A stretch of 64,000 bases of DNA from NCBI GenBank assembly GCA_947259375.1, contig CAMYLZ010000026.1, positions 45,476 to 109,475 on the forward strand, in the 5' to 3' direction. The position numbers and the translations under genes are program-made. This DNA comes from an uncultured Parvularculaceae bacterium. GTDB taxonomy: Bacteria > Pseudomonadota > Alphaproteobacteria > Caulobacterales > Parvularculaceae. Numbering within the stretch: position 1 is the stretch's first letter; every line of letters begins with the position of its first letter. The notes under the pieces are model-generated. The model ran no database searches, was not told the DNA's origin, and worked only from the letters and a program-made list of their open reading frames with translations. Below, piece after piece: positions 56,339 through 64,000 of the stretch.

Positions 56339-56929
56339 ATGATATCGCGGCTGTTCACAGTTCTTGGCGCGGCGGCGGCGATGTTTGGCATGGCCGGCGC
56401 CGAAGAGGCGCGCCATGCGAAGATAAAAACATCCATGGGCGATATCGTCATTGAGCTTTATCGGGACGAGGCGCCGGCGAGCGTGGAGAATTTTCTCACC
56501 TATGCGACGAGCGGTCATTACGACCGCACGCTCATTCACCGCGTGGTGACCGGGTATGTTATTCAGGGCGGGGGTTATTCCCGTCTTTACACGGAGCGCG
56601 CCACGCGCGATGCAGTTCGTTATGAGGGCGAAAACGGCCTCAGGAATGAGCGCGGGACCATCGCCATGGCGCGCGGCGATGATCCGGAAAGCGCTCAGGC
56701 GCAATGGTTTATCAATCTCGCGGACAATCCGAAGCTGGATCATCGCGTTACCGAGCTCGGCCCGATCTATGGCTATGCGGTGTTTGGCCGGGTGGTCAAA
56801 GGGCAGGATGTGGTTGACGCGATTGGCGCCGTGGAAACAGGCGCGGCGGGGCCGTTTGACGCCGAAGTCCCGTTGCAGCAGATATTCATTGAACGCGTCG
56901 ACCCGGTCGAATGGCCGCCGGCGAACTAA
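56339..56929 (+). CDS. cyclophilin-type peptidyl-prolyl isomerase, exported
   Basis: This 196-residue protein has a signal peptide (ends GMAGAEEA) and a cyclophilin domain: IKTSMGDIVIELYRDEAPASVENFL, HYDRTLIHRVVTGYVIQGGGY, GTIAMARGDDPESAQAQWFINLADN and VFGRVVKGQDVVDAI. It speeds up proline isomerisation in the periplasm. It follows pgi by about 50 bases, and its 3' end overlaps the convergent lipoprotein gene by four bases. Confidence 0.93.
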   Translation: MISRLFTVLGAAAAMFGMAGAEEARHAKIKTSMGDIVIELYRDEAPASVENFLTYATSGHYDRTLIHRVVTGYVIQGGGYSRLYTERATRDAVRYEGENGLRNERGTIAMARGDDPESAQAQWFINLADNPKLDHRVTELGPIYGYAVFGRVVKGQDVVDAIGAVETGAAGPFDAEVPLQQIFIERVDPVEWPPAN

Positions 56930-57396
56930 TCAACATTCTTGATTGCTTGAAGCGCCGCTTTATCGACGGTGAAGCGCTCGGTGATCGTCACGGTCTCACC
57001 GGCGAGGAGGTCGGCATATTCGGCCTCTGTCAATTCGCGTGAGAAAAACACATTCGCCCCCGGCGCCAACGTATCGATGGTTTGTCCTTTCAAGCTGATT
57101 TCAAGAATCGCGAGGATTGCAGGGTCGAGCGGTTGACCTTCCTTTGCGTCGATGGCGTTGAGCGTAAATGTCGCTTCATTCTCGCCTTGACGCACGAGGG
57201 CGTTGATCGGCCGCGACCCGGTCATGGCGCCGCTGTCGCCGGAAAGAAACGCATCCTCTTCACCGTTGATTGCGGTAATAACGGCAACGTCCCGCACCGT
57301 TACGCTTAAGGTAAGATAGACGCCCGAAGGCACAGGCCCGCCGCATCCCGTCAGCGTGAGCGCGATGAGCACCCAGATGAAATTCAGAGCCTTCAT
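56926..57396 (-). CDS. lipoprotein of unknown function
   Basis: This 156-residue protein has a clear lipobox ([11 protein letters not shown]). The rest is a probable beta-sandwich ([26 protein letters not shown] ... [24 protein letters not shown]). I do not recognise the family. The start follows GGGAGAAATGA-like sequence. It is convergent with the cyclophilin gene and divergent from hisS. Confidence 0.8.
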   Translation of the reverse strand: MKALNFIWVLIALTLTGCGGPVPSGVYLTLSVTVRDVAVITAINGEEDAFLSGDSGAMTGSRPINALVRQGENEATFTLNAIDAKEGQPLDPAILAILEISLKGQTIDTLAPGANVFFSRELTEAEYADLLAGETVTITERFTVDKAALQAIKNVD

Positions 57397-57504
57397 TTCT
57401 CCCTCCCCGGATCAGCGGATCAGGCGAGTATGTGGCGAATGGCGGGCCGCCTCAACCGTCCCCCGCATTGCTCCATCCGGCCGCTTGGGCTATGTCCGCG
57501 CGTC

Positions 57505-58998
57505 ATGGCCCAGAAGCAGAACAAGAAGCAGAAGACCTTTCGCCCCAAAGCGCGTATTCCACGCGGGTTTCGTGATCGCTTGGGCGCTGAAATCGCCGCT
57601 GAGCGCGAGATGCTGGCGCGCATCAGCGCGGTCTATGAGGCATGGGGATTTGATCCGCTTGAAACGCCGGCGTTTGAATATACCGACGCGCTGGGCAAGT
57701 TCCTGCCGGATGTCGACCGGCCTAATCAGGGCGTCTTCTCCCTGCAGGACGACGACGAACAGTGGATGAGCTTGCGCTATGATCTGACGGCGCCGCTCGC
57801 CCGATTTGTGGCGGAAAACTATGACGGGCTGCCCAAGCCGTTCCGGCGGTATCAGATTGGCCCCGTCTGGCGGAATGAAAAGCCGGGGCCCGGTCGTTTT
57901 CGCCAGTTCACCCAATGCGACGCCGATACGGTTGGCGCGCCGGCGCCCTATGCGGATGCGGAAATCTGCGCGCTGTTTGCTGACGTAATCGCAGCGGCGG
58001 GAATCGCACGGGAGGACTATTTCGTTCGCGTCTCGAACCGCAAGATTGTCGATGGCCTGTTCGAAAAAATCGGCCTTGAAGGCGAAACAAACGCCGAAAC
58101 GCGCCTGACCGTCATGCGTTCTATGGACAAGTTCGACAAATTCGGGGCTGCAGGCGTGGCGCTGCTTTTGGGGCCGGGCCGCAAGGATGAATCCGGCGAC
58201 TTCACGGACGGCGCCGGGCTTGATGATACGCGCATCGACACCGTCTTGTCGTTCCTGCAATCGGGACCGGAAAATACCGGCGGCGATCCGCTGGCGATGA
58301 TCGCCGATATTCTCGGGGACACTGAAAGCGGCGCGGCGGGGCTCGAAGAGCTATATGGCATTAAATCATCGATCCCGGATTTTGAACGGCGCAGCATTAT
58401 TTTCGACTGTTCGGTCATTCGCGGTCTCGACTATTACACCGGGCCGGTATTCGAAGCTGAATTCACATCGACGCTGACCGACGCAAAGGGCCGGCCGGTG
58501 CAGATGGGCTCCATCGGCGGCGGCGGGCGCTATGACGGCCTCGTCAAGCGTTTCAAGGGCGTCGAAGTTCCGGCTGTCGGCGTATCCGTAGGCATTTCGC
58601 GCCTGCTCGCGGCGCTGGAGTTGAAAAAAGGCGCCGGCGACGCCGCGCAAGGCCCGGTTGTCGTGCTCGCCCTCGAAAAAGATCAGATGGCGGCGTATCA
58701 GAAAATGGCGGCGGAATTGCGCGCCGCGGGCATCCGTGCGGAGGTCTATCTCGGCGGGTCGAATTTCGGCAAGCAACTGAAATACGCCGATAAACGCGTC
58801 GCGCCGGTCGCGGTTATTCAGGGCTCGGAAGAGCGGGAACAAGGCGCGCTCCAGATCAAGGATCTCATTCTCGGCGCCGAGCTTTCAAAACAGATCGAAG
58901 ATAATGCGGAATGGCGCGAAGGCCAGCCCGCGCAATTCTCAATCAAGCGCGAAGAACTTGTGGAAGCGGTCAAAAAGGTGCTGGCGCGGAAGCGTTAG
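57505..58998 (+). CDS. hisS: histidine-tRNA ligase
   Basis: This 497-residue class-II aminoacyl-tRNA synthetase charges tRNA-His. It carries [20 protein letters not shown], a motif-2 region [32 protein letters not shown], the histidine loop [15 protein letters not shown], motif-3 [16 protein letters not shown] and a C-terminal anticodon-binding domain. The track's 25-residue N-terminal extension is not needed; ATG 57505 gives [10 protein letters not shown]. The protein is longer than E. coli HisRS (424), as in other alphaproteobacteria. Confidence 0.96.
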   Translation: MAQKQNKKQKTFRPKARIPRGFRDRLGAEIAAEREMLARISAVYEAWGFDPLETPAFEYTDALGKFLPDVDRPNQGVFSLQDDDEQWMSLRYDLTAPLARFVAENYDGLPKPFRRYQIGPVWRNEKPGPGRFRQFTQCDADTVGAPAPYADAEICALFADVIAAAGIAREDYFVRVSNRKIVDGLFEKIGLEGETNAETRLTVMRSMDKFDKFGAAGVALLLGPGRKDESGDFTDGAGLDDTRIDTVLSFLQSGPENTGGDPLAMIADILGDTESGAAGLEELYGIKSSIPDFERRSIIFDCSVIRGLDYYTGPVFEAEFTSTLTDAKGRPVQMGSIGGGGRYDGLVKRFKGVEVPAVGVSVGISRLLAALELKKGAGDAAQGPVVVLALEKDQMAAYQKMAAELRAAGIRAEVYLGGSNFGKQLKYADKRVAPVAVIQGSEEREQGALQIKDLILGAELSKQIEDNAEWREGQPAQFSIKREELVEAVKKVLARKR

Positions 58999-59004
58999 CG
59001 CGAC

Positions 59005-59158
59005 CTATCGAGGGAAAGACATACCCCATAGGGCAATAAACATTGTATAAAGCAGTATCAGCGCGACAGTGTGAGAAAGGCCGATCCATCCGGACTTTTG
59101 CGGCGGCACGAAAGGGACGCCCGAGACAAACGCAATTGGCGCCCAGAACCAGTTTCAC
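59005..59158 (-). pseudogene. small membrane protein with broken start (frameshift or readthrough)
   Basis: Reading in the frame of the DUF2007 gene, straight after its TGA, gives a 49-residue stretch: NWFWAPIAFVSGVPFVPPQK, then a hydrophobic helix SHTVALILLYTMFIALWGMS. It ends with TAG eight bases from the hisS stop. This looks like real protein, but no ATG, GTG or TTG starts it in frame. A GTG overlapping the DUF2007 stop (CCGTGAAAC) would start it if one A of the AAA run were absent. Options are a true frameshift, a base-calling error, readthrough of the TGA, or an unusual start codon. Confidence 0.5.
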
Positions 59159-59442
59159 GGCCGGCGTGTCGGTTCATGTGATGCATCGGTATCGTGCGAC
59201 TGGCGAAATTCGCCCTTTTCAGGATGCGGGCCGACGCCGTCTAAGATACGTCGCGCATCTTCCGCCAAATCGGATATGATCAACAGGCGATAGCCGCCGA
59301 GCGCCACGCGAAGCCAGGGCGCCATTGTGAGGTGATGTTCATTCTGGACAATCGCTTCAATGCCGTGCGATTGCAGGAGACCCTTTGCGCAATATGTCTC
59401 TTCGGGATCATAGAACCCAGCGATTTCAATTAGATTTCCCAT
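59155..59442 (-). CDS. DUF2007-type putative signal-transducing protein
   Basis: This 95-residue protein begins MGNLIEIAGFYDPEETYCAKGLL. It has the DUF2007 pattern (an N-terminal alpha-beta unit, HGIEAIVQNEHH and GGYRLLIISDLAEDARRIL). The track starts 86 codons upstream inside the AEC gene region; ATG 59442 is the family start. Its stop is followed in frame by a further membrane-like segment (separate entry). The function of DUF2007 is unknown. Confidence 0.85.
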   Translation of the reverse strand: MGNLIEIAGFYDPEETYCAKGLLQSHGIEAIVQNEHHLTMAPWLRVALGGYRLLIISDLAEDARRILDGVGPHPEKGEFRQSHDTDASHEPTRRP

Positions 59443-59503
59443 GAATTTCAATAATAAAACGGAAATGTATTTGTGAAAAGCGCCAACAGGGCGGGAAAAC
59501 TCT

Positions 59504-60436
59504 TCACCCGAAAACCGCCAGCACGCCGGAAATGGTAAGCACCGCAATGATAGTCGTGAAACTGACGGCGGCCGCGGCTTCGGTCTGATAGACGCCATAC
59601 TGGCTCGCCATGATGAAGGCGCCGACGCCGGACGGCACGAATACAAATAACGCAAGCGCGCCAAAATAAACCGGATCGTTAAGCCCGAGCAGCGTAGCAA
59701 TCCCGAGCGCGATCGCCGGCAGCACCGCCATTTTCATGAGCGCAATAGCGCCGATGCGACCGGCGATGGGCTTCAAGGGCGGCGCTGGATGCGTCACGAG
59801 GAACAACCCCAGTGAAAACAGCGCCGTCGGTCCGGCTGCGCGGCCCAGTAGCGAAAAGAATGTCTCGGGCGGGCCGGAAAAAGGCAGTCCGAGTGCGGCA
59901 TAGGCAAGCCCGGCCGCCATGGCGATCACCAGCGGATTTTTAAACGGCCCGACCACATAGCCGCCAAGACGCGAAAGCGTTGAGCCGTCTTCCTTGCGCG
60001 GCGCCATCAGCGCGCTGCCGATGGCGATGACAAGCGTGCCTTCGACCAGCATCAGCGAAACGAATGGACGTTCCCAGCCCTCTATGGAAAGCGCGATGGG
60101 CAGCCCGAGGAACACCGCATTGCCGATGGTCGATGCGAAGCCATGGGCGCCGGCTTCGGGCTTTGTCAGGGGAAACAGCCCTTGCGCCAGAAAATACCCG
60201 CCGAAGACGGCGGTCAGCGCGGCGACGCCATAGGCGAGAGCGATCACGAGGTCTTTGTCTCCGGGCGGCGCCGCGCCGGCGGTCAGGCCGAACAACGCCG
60301 CCGGCATTGCAAAGCGGAAAACGAATTTGTTGAGCGCGGCGCTGTCGGAGATCGTCATCAGACCAAGTCGACCGGCGAGGAGGCCGGCGGCGATGATGGC
60401 GAAGACAGGCAGAGCGACGGTGACAACGGTCGACAT
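59504..60436 (-). CDS. AEC (auxin efflux carrier) family transporter
   Basis: This 310-residue inner-membrane carrier has ten likely helices in two groups of five. It carries LPVFAIIAAGLLAGRLGLM at the N terminus, GFASTIGNAVFLGLPIAL in the middle, and VPSGVGAFIMASQYGVYQTEAAAAVSFTTI near the end. Family members move organic anions such as malate or malonate, or other solutes. The ATG or GTG at 60436 begins the first helix. The substrate is unknown. Confidence 0.92.
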   Translation of the reverse strand: MSTVVTVALPVFAIIAAGLLAGRLGLMTISDSAALNKFVFRFAMPAALFGLTAGAAPPGDKDLVIALAYGVAALTAVFGGYFLAQGLFPLTKPEAGAHGFASTIGNAVFLGLPIALSIEGWERPFVSLMLVEGTLVIAIGSALMAPRKEDGSTLSRLGGYVVGPFKNPLVIAMAAGLAYAALGLPFSGPPETFFSLLGRAAGPTALFSLGLFLVTHPAPPLKPIAGRIGAIALMKMAVLPAIALGIATLLGLNDPVYFGALALFVFVPSGVGAFIMASQYGVYQTEAAAAVSFTTIIAVLTISGVLAVFG

Positions 60437-60745
60437 CGGGCGGGAAATCCGTGAGCTGACGTCAGGCAGGTCTCACAGACGCCGGGCTGCGCCGTCAAGG
60501 GTGCAAGGGCGTCGCCGATTGAAGGGGGGTATGCCGGGCGGGGCGAGAGGGCCAAATCTCCCGGGGGCTGGGGGCGATGGTTAAAACCGGAAACTCCGGC
60601 CGTATCGCCCGCCCGGCAAGGCTCAGATTGAGCGTGGAATGAGGCGCGGAAAGGGATCAATTAAGGCGATTTTAAGGATGATTATCGCGGTTTCGTGGGC
60701 GGGCGGGGCTTGTGAACCGTGCGAACCCGGGCGACACTCGCCCCA
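60437..60745. other. GC-rich intergenic region with a long stem
   Basis: About 300 bases lie between the divergent AEC and DUF2794 genes. I see no supported gene. An inverted repeat (GCCGGGCGGGGCGA at 60533-60546 against TCGCCCGCCCGGC at 60605-60617) encloses a smaller hairpin CCGG-AAACT-CCGG. No T-run follows, so it is not an ordinary terminator. It could be a structured RNA or leader. Confidence 0.45.
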
Positions 60746-61087
60746 ATGCGCAGCAACGCCCTGATCTCAACCCCGCGAGCACGGCCGGAACCGGCGGCCT
60801 TCAGCCGCAGCGAGCTGACGCGCATTCTCGCCGTTTACGGCTATTTCGTCGCCGCAGGGGAGTGGCGCGATTACGCCATCGATTTGCTGAAGGACGCGGC
60901 GGTGTTTTCGATCTTCCGGCGCGCATCGGAATTGCCGGTCTACCGGATCGAAAAGCGCCCGGCGCTGGCGCGCAAGCAGGGCGTCTGGGTGGTGGTGTCG
61001 ATGACCGGCGCGGTCCTGAAGCGCGGGCATGATTTGGGGCAGGTGCTCAAGATTTTCGACCGCCAGAAACTGAAGCTGGCGACGTAA
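60746..61087 (+). CDS. DUF2794 domain protein
   Basis: This protein of about 113 residues, typical of alphaproteobacteria, carries FSRSELTRILAVYGYFVAAGEWRDYAIDLLKDAAVFSIFRRASELPVYRIEK, the DUF2794 core. The start is uncertain (GTG 60719 or ATG 60746). It is cytoplasmic and of unknown function. It is convergent with the TTC38-like gene, 15 bases away. Confidence 0.85.
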   Translation: MRSNALISTPRARPEPAAFSRSELTRILAVYGYFVAAGEWRDYAIDLLKDAAVFSIFRRASELPVYRIEKRPALARKQGVWVVVSMTGAVLKRGHDLGQVLKIFDRQKLKLAT

Positions 61088-61102
61088 AAGCACCCTTCGC
61101 CA

Positions 61103-62335
61103 TTATTGCATGCTGACGCTGCGCGCATCGCCGAGGCACGCTTCAATGGTTTCGACAAACACATGCCGCTGGGCGTGACTGCCGCCGATGCGGTGAAGGT
61201 TGTTCAGTACAGGTCCGAGTTTTTCCGCCGCTGCAAGCTTGTCGCCGGCGTTGAAGGCGACAATCGCCTCAGCCGCGGGAAGGCAGACCTCTCCCCAGAT
61301 GATGGCGCTCTCGCCTGCCGCCTGTTCGGCGCGCGCGCTCAACGAGGCGATGAAACGCGCCGCTTCGCCCGGCGCGCCGGCGCGGGCCAGCGCATAGACA
61401 TAGTGCAAATCATGAAACGGCAATAGATGCTCGCCGGCGCGTTTGCGCGCCTGGGCGACAACCGGCGCCCAGCGTTCGCCTACATCGACGCCGCGCAGCT
61501 CCAGGCGCCAAAGCAGCGAGACCGCGCCAATTTGTTCTTGCGGAAACTCCGGCCAAGCGCCCCACAAGCGCTCGTCGAAAATCTTCAGCGCCCCGGCTTC
61601 GCGGCCGAGCGAAATTTGAAACAGCGCCGCATGCCACCAATTATGGTCGCGAATAAAGACGCCTTTTTTCTCCCAGGTATGCGCGCAATGGTCGAGCCAG
61701 CGCGCGCCGTCGCGGGCGCGGCCTTCGGTTTCCATCACATGCGCGACTGCGTGATGCGCCCAGGCGTCGTCAATGGCGATTTCGGCGGCGCGTAAGCCCT
61801 CTTCCTCGGCCTCACGCAAGCGGTGGTTCTGTTCCAGCGCAAAGGCGCTCATGCCATGGGCGTAAGGCGTGTCTTCATGGACGATCGCCGCGCGCTGGCC
61901 GAGACGCAGTAAGGCGTCCTGATCGCCGAGATTGAAAGCGTGATACTGGCCCCATTTGATTGCGCAGATGTCCGCCGGCCAGCGCACGGTCACCTCGTCG
62001 AGCAAAGTCAGCGCTGCACGAAAATCCTTGGCCGCCCAAGCGGCGACAGCGGCGCAGAACAGCCGCTCGCGTTCGCTTGCCTGACTTTCGGCGTCGTGCA
62101 TGTGGGCAAGATAAGGCGCCGCGGCCTGCCAGCCTTCGGCGCCTTCAAAAGCGAGGTGGAGCGCGGCGGCATGCGCGTTAAACAACGGCGCCGCCGGATT
62201 GGCGTCAGCGACCGCGAACAGCGCGCGCAAATTCGCGCCATAGCTCAGAAACTCGGATACATAGGCGTCATAGCCGCGCGCTGATTCCGTACAGGCCGAT
62301 GTCACCGGCAACTCAAAACAATCACATACCGTCAT
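61103..62335 (-). CDS. TTC38-like TPR family protein
   Basis: This helical-repeat protein of about 410 residues resembles the tetratricopeptide-repeat-38 family found in bacteria and animals. The marker stretches are AHGMSAFALEQNHRLREAEE, AWAHHAVAHVMETEGRARDGARWLD and VFIRDHNWWHAALFQISLGREAGALKIFDERLWG. No signal peptide is seen. ATG 62335 is preferred over the upstream track start, which runs through the terminator of the next gene. The biochemical role of the family is unknown. Confidence 0.82.
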   Translation of the reverse strand: MTVCDCFELPVTSACTESARGYDAYVSEFLSYGANLRALFAVADANPAAPLFNAHAAALHLAFEGAEGWQAAAPYLAHMHDAESQASERERLFCAAVAAWAAKDFRAALTLLDEVTVRWPADICAIKWGQYHAFNLGDQDALLRLGQRAAIVHEDTPYAHGMSAFALEQNHRLREAEEEGLRAAEIAIDDAWAHHAVAHVMETEGRARDGARWLDHCAHTWEKKGVFIRDHNWWHAALFQISLGREAGALKIFDERLWGAWPEFPQEQIGAVSLLWRLELRGVDVGERWAPVVAQARKRAGEHLLPFHDLHYVYALARAGAPGEAARFIASLSARAEQAAGESAIIWGEVCLPAAEAIVAFNAGDKLAAAEKLGPVLNNLHRIGGSHAQRHVFVETIEACLGDARSVSMQ

Positions 62336-62414
62336 GACGCGAAGCTTAAGCCAGGCGCGCGCCGCGCACAAATCGCGAAGTGCTGACGAATGCTCACGAC
62401 GTTGTTTTCCTTCC

Positions 62415-62460
62415 ATAAAAAACCCCGCCTGTCCGTTCTGCCGGAAGGCGGGGTTTCGCA
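62415..62460 (-). terminator. Rho-independent terminator after the Bax-inhibitor gene
   Basis: On the minus strand, AAACCCCGCC ... GGCGGGGTTTTTTAT has a 17-base spacer. It lies about 20 bases after the stop of the gene at 62480-63205. Confidence 0.88.
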
Positions 62461-62479
62461 ACTTCGCAAAGTCCTGACG

Positions 62480-63205
62480 TTAGTCGCGCATGATCCCGAG
62501 AATGTTGAGGATGTGCACGAACAGCGTGACGAAGGAGCCGTAAAGCATGAAGGCGCCGAAGATCGAGGCGCGTTCATTCATGGCGCTGCCTTCGCGATAC
62601 CACGATTTGATCGCCTGCGTCTCATAGGCGGTGACGCCGGAGAAGACGAGCACCACAAGCGACGAGGTGATGAGGCTCATCATGCCGCTTTTGAAGATCA
62701 GCGCGTTGACAATGATCGCAATGATCAGACCGACGCTGGCCATCACGAGGAAGCTCGCCCAGCCTGAAAGGTCGCGCTTGGTGGTGTAGCCCCAAAGGCT
62801 CATCGAGCCGAAGACGGCGGAGGTGATGAAGAATGCCCGATAGATGTCCTGCGCGGCGCCTGCTTGCTGGAACATGAACAGCATCGGCGCGATCATCACG
62901 CCCCATAGCGCGGCGTATGCCCAGAACATGCCATGGGCGGCGACTTTCGATCCGTTCATCATCACTTTCGGGGCGAACCAGCCAAGGCCGAGAATGCCGA
63001 CAAAGCCGAGCCATTTGAGCGGCGTCGTCATGATCTGGATCATCAGCGCTTCATTGCTGGCGATGAGCATGGAAAAGAGCCCAGTGCCGGCGACTGCGAG
63101 CGCCATATAATTGTAAACGCCAAGCATGTATTGGCGCAGGCCCTGATCGATAGCGACCGTGCCGGTCTGCGCAACCGAGCCGAATTGTCTGCGAGGTTCG
63201 TTCAT
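62480..63205 (-). CDS. Bax inhibitor-1/YccA family membrane protein
   Basis: This 241-residue protein has seven likely membrane helices. It starts with a short polar N terminus and LRQYMLGVYNYMALAVAGTGLFSMLIA; SVFGSMSLWGYTTKRDLSGWASFLVMASVGLI and SGVTAYETQAIKSWY follow. Family members conduct calcium or protect membrane proteases such as FtsH. The start ATG 63205 is preceded by a purine-rich GGAAAGGACC sequence. A clean terminator follows, so it is likely a single-gene unit. Confidence 0.94.
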   Translation of the reverse strand: MNEPRRQFGSVAQTGTVAIDQGLRQYMLGVYNYMALAVAGTGLFSMLIASNEALMIQIMTTPLKWLGFVGILGLGWFAPKVMMNGSKVAAHGMFWAYAALWGVMIAPMLFMFQQAGAAQDIYRAFFITSAVFGSMSLWGYTTKRDLSGWASFLVMASVGLIIAIIVNALIFKSGMMSLITSSLVVLVFSGVTAYETQAIKSWYREGSAMNERASIFGAFMLYGSFVTLFVHILNILGIMRD

Positions 63206-63881
63206 AAAACGCCTGGTCCTTTCCGTTTCGCCTCAATTGGGGCTTTGCCGGCCCCTTGAACTTTCTGCGGCGTAATATCGTGGGCCTCGCCGGTGCAATC
63301 AAGGGATTTCGGGGCGAAGGCTGCGAAATTCAGCGCCTATCTAAAGGTTAACATTATTAATGTTTCCCGATTTCTTCCCGCTATCGACTATGCATTTCGC
63401 CATAAACTCATCCCCGCCGCGGGCGTCGCGCCAGAACCTTTTTGGGTGGAGAGGCTGCGTGGGGTGCAAAACATTCATCTCAAATTCAAATTCAGAACGC
63501 TCTGCGCCCTGCGCCGGCGGCGATTTTGCGCAATGACGGACCCGGCCGTAATGGCGACCCCGGACGGATTGCTTTACCGCCAGGGTTAGCGTTGCCAGAA
63601 AGCCCGGGCGCGGCATGCGGCGACATCGAAGGGCTCTCCGTTATGCAAGCCCTCGCGCTGGCGCGCGCCGCGATCCGAACCGACAAGCAACGGCTGGCCT
63701 TGCCGTCTCTCCGCATCCGGACTGTTTCGCAGTATAGGGCCGCCGAAAAAGTGGTGGATAACTACCCACCAAAAGCGGGATTCATGAAGATTTTCATCAG
63801 ATATGAGGTATTTTCAAGAGGGGTGTTCGACCTATGCGTGCAGGGGTTTTTGTTACCCCGTACGCGCCCTCCTCACGCACC
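63206..63881. other. region with no supported gene
   Basis: About 680 bases hold the promoter of the Bax-inhibitor gene (minus strand). A perfect AACATT-ATT-AATGTT palindrome lies at 63350-63364, and a GGTGG-ATAACTAC-CCACC dyad lies near 63753-63770. The ORFs listed here have no good start or protein-like composition. The frame on the minus strand ending near 63590 reads a little like protein but has no start codon. Confidence 0.45.
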
Positions 63882-63986
63882 GACTCGCCACGGCTTGACC
63901 GCAGCGCCCATCACCAAGGCGATCCGTATGCGGCGCATGCGTGGAAAGGGCAGCAGTTGGACCCCACGGTCAAGCCGTGGGGAGTC
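63882..63986. repeat. REP-like palindromic repeat
   Basis: GACTCGCCACGGCTTGACCG (63882-63901) is repeated inverted as CGGTCAAGCCGTGGGGAGTC (63967-63986) with one mismatch. Between them lies a near-palindrome around CGTATGCGGCGCATGCG. The right arm alone forms CCCCACGG-TCAAG-CCGTGGGG. Palindromes with the core CGGTCAAGCCG are common as scattered intergenic repeats in alphaproteobacteria. Confidence 0.65.
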
Positions 63987-64000
63987 GCGAGAGGAGAGAC

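Noticed and set aside
58970-59158. 62-residue ORF MKLVLGANC... on the minus strand
   Set aside because: It overlaps hisS and reads like a shadow frame; the neighbouring frame gives a far more protein-like membrane segment.
60358-60660. Proline/serine-rich ORFs around the AEC-DUF2794 gap
   Set aside because: Overlap the AEC start or the GC-rich stem region, with low-complexity composition and no binding sites.
63600-63720. Possible tRNA-like stretch with GGTTCGGATC on the minus strand
   Set aside because: No cloverleaf arms or anticodon stem could be fitted around it.
63834-64000. Open frame MRAGVFVTPYAPSS... running off the window end
   Set aside because: Most of it is the REP-like palindromic repeat translated in one frame; such repeats are open in several frames, and no ribosome binding site is seen.

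Overview
The window reads as chromosomal DNA of a moderately GC-rich marine-type alphaproteobacterium. The Caulobacter-style Cpa/Tad pilus operon, the DUF2794 protein, the OxyR/AhpC/AhpD set, the YjbQ and Bax-inhibitor proteins and several large TonB-dependent receptors fit the Caulobacterales/Hyphomonadaceae/Parvularculaceae part of the class. The genus cannot be fixed from the sequence alone. I found no rRNA, tRNA, CRISPR array, transposase or phage gene.

Layout. 0-5.6 kb: an alpha/beta hydrolase, a large TonB-dependent receptor and a small secreted protein of unknown role. 6-18.6 kb is the most accessory-looking part. Two copies of a module (a TonB-dependent receptor with an N-terminal carboxypeptidase-regulatory-like domain, facing a TPR-sulfotransferase across a terminator) stand in tandem. 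They are followed by a TauD/TfdA-type dioxygenase and a third, different sulfotransferase-like protein. 18.6-20.8 kb: ahpD, ahpC and divergent oxyR. 20.8-26 kb: an AI-2E family permease, then pabB-pabA-pabC, tightly coupled to an odd adenylate-forming-enzyme-like protein. 26-36.7 kb: the Tad/Cpa pilus locus, with a lone secretin N-domain protein, a Crp/Fnr regulator, Flp pilin (missed by the ORF track), cpaA, cpaB, cpaC, cpaD, cpaE, cpaF, tadB and tadC. 36.8-63.2 kb is mostly housekeeping: esterase, lytic transglycosylase, type-4 uracil-DNA glycosylase, lysoplasmalogenase-like protein, ETF-ubiquinone oxidoreductase, TPR lipoprotein, ispE, a WecA-like transferase, polyprenyl synthase, S49 peptidase, YjbQ, exonuclease, hydrolase, SapC, ScsB/DsbD-like reductase, pgi, cyclophilin, a lipoprotein, hisS, DUF2007, an AEC transporter, DUF2794, a TTC38-like protein and a Bax-inhibitor-1 protein. 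The last 0.8 kb has no convincing gene and ends in a REP-like palindromic repeat.

How the parts work together. The Tad genes can form a nearly complete pilus motor, secretin and prepilin-processing machine, but the TadE/F/G pseudopilins are not here. OxyR, AhpC and AhpD form a peroxide-defence unit. PabBAC makes p-aminobenzoate. The receptor/sulfotransferase modules look like a nutrient- or signal-acquisition system paired with a sulfation enzyme. The best candidates for new biology are the duplicated receptor-sulfotransferase module with its nearly identical leader and 5' coding end, the pseudo-carrier/adenylation fusion after pabC, and a small membrane protein whose reading frame is broken at its start next to hisS. 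Where the ORF-track start was an upstream in-frame codon, I moved it to the start best supported by a ribosome binding site, signal peptide or gene overlap.
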